NCBI GenBank assembly: GCA_900552145.1
Contig: URYW01000017.1
Coordinates: 1-25,254 of the forward strand
Direction of reading: 5' to 3'
Source: an uncultured Collinsella sp.
GTDB taxonomy: Bacteria > Actinomycetota > Coriobacteriia > Coriobacteriales > Coriobacteriaceae
DNA: 25,254 bases
Under the pieces are notes generated by a model. It made no database searches, was not told where the DNA came from, and saw nothing but the letters and a program-made list of their open reading frames with translations. This document shows positions 22,730-25,254 of the stretch, in pieces (the stretch's first letter is position 1; every line of letters begins with the position of its first letter). The translations under genes were made by a program, and so were the position numbers.

Positions 22730-22865
22730 GGGCCGCGTGCCCGCCCGCAATATATTTGATTGCCTGCTCGGGCAGTCCTGCGCAAGACGAAGGCCACATT
22801 AAGTGGCCTTCTTTGCGTGCGGAACTCGCGATCAATCAAATATATTGCGGGCGGGCACGCGGCCC
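22730..22865 (+). repeat. Dispersed hairpin element, copy 3
   Basis: Arms 22730-22762 and 22833-22865 are perfect 33-bp inverted repeats, AT-rich near the core and GC-rich outside. They enclose a 70-nt core (22763-22832) that begins CCTGCTC and ends CGCGAT like the other two copies. Compared with copy 1 the core has seven substitutions. Two of them compensate in the central stem (GGAGG/CCTCC becomes GAAGG/CCTTC). CTGC/GCAG around TCGG and GCG/CGC around GAACT form side hairpins. The element starts 9 bases after the stop codon of the hydrolase gene. Confidence 0.93.
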
Positions 22866-22918
22866 TCTCGGGTTCGGGACGCGACACACCGGACTGGTTT
22901 ATCTGAATTAAAGAAAGT

Positions 22919-22946
22919 GAAGGCCCCTTTCGGGGCCTTCTTTTTT
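22919..22946. terminator. Bidirectional terminator between the hydrolase gene and murB
   Basis: GAAGGCCCC (22919-22927) pairs with GGGGCCTTC (22932-22940) around TTTC, followed by six T. The T-run touches the murB stop codon. On the minus strand an A-rich 5' flank and TTTCTTTAATTC 3' flank allow it to serve murB too. Confidence 0.9.
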
Positions 22947-23907
22947 ATAAGAATTCGCCTACTCGGTGGACTTCGGGTTCTAGGTCTACGCCGAATTGGT
23001 CTTTGACAGTTGTTTGGATGTGGCGGATGAGTTCGTCGACGTCGGCTGCGGTGGCGTGGTCGGCGTTGACGATGAAGCCGCAGTGTTTTTCGCTCACCTG
23101 GGCACCGCCGACCGCGTGGCCGCGCAAACCGGCGTCCATGATGAGCTTGCCGGCAAAGTGGCCCTCGGGGCGCTTGAAAGTGGAGCCGGCGCTCGGCATG
23201 TCGAGCGGCTGCTTGTCCTCGCGGCGCTGACGGTAGTCGTCCATGTCGGCCTTGATCATCGCGGCGTTGCCCGGGGCGAGATTGAAGGTGGCCGAAAGCA
23301 CGATGAAGCCGTCGTCGGCGATGCGGCTCTTGCGATAACCCAGGTTGAGCTCGTCGACATCGAACTCGATGATATTGCCACTGCCGCGGGTGCCGTCGTC
23401 GAGCATGCGAGCGGGCTTGTAGACGCGTACAGATTCCAGCACATCGGCCATGCAGGCACCGTAGGCACCGGCGTTCATGTAGCAGGCGCCGCCGACCGAT
23501 CCAGGGATACCCGAGATGGGCTCCATGCCGGTGAGGTCGGCCTCGGCTGCTGCCGCGGCGACATCGGAAAGCAAGGCGCCGGCTGCCGCCGTGACGTGCG
23601 TGCCATCGACGGTGATGTCGGAGAGGCCTTCGCCCAGCGCTACGACGACGCCGCGGATGCCCTTGTCACCGACGAGTAGGTCGGAGCCGTTGCCCACGAT
23701 GGTGAGCGGCAGATCGCAGCGATAACAGGTATCGAGCGTGGCGACGAGGCCCTGCTCGGTGTCGGGCGTGACAAAGACATCGGCCGGGCCGCCGATCTTA
23801 AACGTGGTGTGCTCGCGCATGGGCTCGCTCATCAGTACGTTGTCCTCGCCAGCAACGCCGGCGAGCGCGCAAAGCAGGTCCTCGTTAAAAAAGTCGTTCT
23901 CGTGCAT
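22945..23907 (-). CDS. murB: UDP-N-acetylenolpyruvoylglucosamine reductase
   Basis: A 320-residue FAD enzyme that makes UDP-N-acetylmuramate, the second step of peptidoglycan precursor synthesis. Landmarks are HTTFKIGGPADVFV (residues about 32-45), IVGNGSDLLV, SGIPGSVGGACYMNAGAYG in the FAD domain, YRKSRI, SAGSTFKRPEG with the active-site Ser, and EPEVHRVG with the C-terminal catalytic Glu. The frame is open upstream, but ATG 23907 has AAAAGGCGG eight bases before it. It diverges from the LacI-family gene. The cell-wall role matches the hydrolase gene that converges on it. Confidence 0.95.
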   Translation of the reverse strand: MHENDFFNEDLLCALAGVAGEDNVLMSEPMREHTTFKIGGPADVFVTPDTEQGLVATLDTCYRCDLPLTIVGNGSDLLVGDKGIRGVVVALGEGLSDITVDGTHVTAAAGALLSDVAAAAAEADLTGMEPISGIPGSVGGACYMNAGAYGACMADVLESVRVYKPARMLDDGTRGSGNIIEFDVDELNLGYRKSRIADDGFIVLSATFNLAPGNAAMIKADMDDYRQRREDKQPLDMPSAGSTFKRPEGHFAGKLIMDAGLRGHAVGGAQVSEKHCGFIVNADHATAADVDELIRHIQTTVKDQFGVDLEPEVHRVGEFL

Positions 23908-23939
23908 ACGAATATCCGCCTTTTGGTGGTTGTTGTCAT

Positions 23940-24055
23940 CAATCGATTGCAATATACCCCACCTGGACGGATTTGGTGCGCTGACGGCGATAAAACAGCC
24001 GTCCACCGGATTGGTAAAGTGTTTATCACCGAGGTAGATGGGCAGTCGCTATACT
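23940..24055. promoter_or_regulatory. Divergent promoter region of murB and the LacI-family gene
   Basis: The 183-base gap holds a perfect 10-bp palindrome CAATCGATTG (23940-23949) with a central CG, the usual form of LacI-family operators. TATATT on the minus strand (23952-23957) is a possible -10 for murB, and TATACT on the plus strand (24050-24055) a possible -10 for the regulator. No clear -35 boxes are seen. Confidence 0.35.
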
Positions 24056-24090
24056 TTCAAGAGATTGAGCGTAAACCCGGAAGGAGCGAG

Positions 24091-25119
24091 ATGGCCAACA
24101 AAGTCACCCTCAAGCAGATCGCCCAGGAGGTGGGGCTTTCCCCTTCGTCGGTTTCGCTTGTACTCAATAATCGGCCCTGTCGCATCTCGGAAGAAAACCG
24201 CAAGCTCATCAAGGAGGTTGCGGCGCGCAACCACTATGTTCCTAACCAGATCGCGCGCAGCCTGGTCATGCGCGAGTCGCGTACGCTGGGCCTTATCGTT
24301 CCCAATATCGAGAGCCGCTTTTTTGCCTCGCTCGCCGGCAGCTTGGAAAAGCGCTGTCGCGAGGACGGCTATGCACTCTTTATTACCAGCTCGGGTGGAA
24401 GCGCCGATGACGATCTGGAACTGCTACGCCAGCTGGTGACGCGCGGCGTCGATGGTGTGTTCCTGGTCGTGGGCGACGAGTTCTCCGACGATCGCGCCCT
24501 GCGCGAGGAAGTGAGCCATCTGCCTATCCCTGCCGTGATGGTCGACCGCGCCATTGAGGGCCTCGAGTGCGACAAGGTGATGTTCGACCACGAGATGGGT
24601 GGCTACATGGCCACCCGCTATCTGATCGAGCAAGGCCACCGTCGCATCGCCTGTCTGGTTAACGCGCGTCGCTCCAATACGGGTCGCAAACGACTCGCCG
24701 GTTACGAACGCGCGCTGCGCGAGGTGGGGCTGCCCATCGACGCGCGCCTGGAGTTTGAGAGCGAATATTACATCCCGAGTGCCTATGAGGCCTCGGAGGC
24801 TGTGCTTGCAACCGATGCCACCGCCGTGTTCGCAAGCTCGGACAACATTGCCCTCGGTTTGCTCAAGCGCTTGCACGAGATGGGAAAGAGCATCCCGGGC
24901 GATATCTCGGTCGTAAGCTATGACAACTCGGCCGCCGACGTTCTCTTTGAGCCAGCGCTGACCGCGATTGAGCAGGACCCTGGTGTCCTCGCGGAGCATG
25001 CTTTTGGCTGCATGTCCAAGCGTCTTGCCGGTAGGGGCGGTAGACGTGCCGAAGAGGTCGTTCTGGAGCCGGCGCTTATCGTGAAGGGCAGTGTGCTTGA
25101 CCTTACCGAATATAGTTAA
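24091..25119 (+). CDS. LacI-family transcriptional regulator
   Basis: A 342-residue repressor-type protein. The N-terminal helix-turn-helix is VTLKQIAQEVGLSPSSVSLVLN (shown here as VTLKQIAQEVGL and SPSSVSLVLN), with the hinge helix segment YVPNQIARSLV near residue 52. The rest is a periplasmic-binding-protein-like sugar-sensing domain (LGLIVPNIESRFFASL, GVDGVFLVVGDE, ASSDNIALGLL, ISVVSYDNSAAD). GGAAGGAG lies just before ATG 24091; earlier in-frame ATGs run through the divergent promoter. The ligand is unknown. The maltodextrin genes are 5-15 kb away, so a link to them is possible but unsupported. Confidence 0.93.
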   Translation: MANKVTLKQIAQEVGLSPSSVSLVLNNRPCRISEENRKLIKEVAARNHYVPNQIARSLVMRESRTLGLIVPNIESRFFASLAGSLEKRCREDGYALFITSSGGSADDDLELLRQLVTRGVDGVFLVVGDEFSDDRALREEVSHLPIPAVMVDRAIEGLECDKVMFDHEMGGYMATRYLIEQGHRRIACLVNARRSNTGRKRLAGYERALREVGLPIDARLEFESEYYIPSAYEASEAVLATDATAVFASSDNIALGLLKRLHEMGKSIPGDISVVSYDNSAADVLFEPALTAIEQDPGVLAEHAFGCMSKRLAGRGGRRAEEVVLEPALIVKGSVLDLTEYS

Positions 25120-25254
25120 GCGCACTTGTTTGTTTGCATAGATTGCATGCGGAGTGTCCGCTATTTGCCGGCGGGGCCGGGGGGGAAGGAATATTATTTG
25201 TAAAAGAAGGAGGCGGCCAAAAACAAGAAAAAACAAGCGACCGCGCGACCGAAC
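25120..25254. other. Window end without a recognisable gene
   Basis: After the LacI stop codon there is no start codon with a convincing frame. GAAGGAGG (25207-25214) looks like a ribosome binding site, so a gene may begin just beyond the window. No terminator with a T-run is visible after the LacI gene. Confidence 0.4.

Overview
The window looks like chromosomal DNA of a Gram-positive actinobacterium of the Coriobacteriia, most likely Collinsella or a close relative. The grounds are GC-rich coding sequence with AT-rich promoters, strong AGGAGG-type ribosome binding sites, Tat-type signals on exported proteins, and a gene set dominated by starch/maltodextrin use. The genus is an inference; no rRNA or other marker gene is present.

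Layout. 1-563: a dispersed repeat (copy 1), then a promoter and an attenuator-like leader that encodes a short Ile/Val-rich peptide ahead of a terminator. 564-2453: a CstA-family transporter. 2638-4821: a large protein with a JetD/DUF2220-like Toprim domain. 4829-5237: repeat copy 2, a tRNA 3'-end remnant and tRNA-Gln(UUG). 5276-7345 (minus): a peptidoglycan-binding-domain protein and a polyprenyl diphosphate synthase. 7459-9909 (minus): a PTS EIIC-EIIB-HAD phosphatase fusion, divergent from a GntR/UTRA regulator (10139-10858). 11165-15530: a sugar ABC transporter (lipoprotein, two permeases, MsmK-type ATPase); the first permease carries an in-frame amber codon. 15531-16063: a gene-free stretch with an exact 80-bp-period array of four hairpin units. 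16064-19966 (minus): malQ and glgP. 20188-21249 (minus): galE. 21516-22721: a secreted coiled-coil NlpC/P60-like hydrolase followed by repeat copy 3. 22945-23907 (minus): murB. 24091-25119: a LacI-type regulator.

The central block makes a coherent alpha-glucan system. The ABC transporter would import oligosaccharides, MalQ and GlgP would convert them to glucose and glucose-1-phosphate, GalE connects to the Leloir pathway, and the PTS-HAD fusion offers a second uptake route with its own phosphatase. Five palindromic sites related to TTGTTTAAACAA lie at the PTS, GntR, ABC and malQ promoters and suggest a shared regulon.

The most unusual items are: (1) a three-copy element whose 69-70 nt core is conserved while its long inverted-repeat arms are complementary within each copy but unrelated between copies; (2) the 80-bp hairpin array; (3) the Ile/Val leader peptide in front of cstA; (4) the solitary JetD-like Toprim protein; (5) the PTS-phosphatase fusion; (6) the amber codon in the permease.
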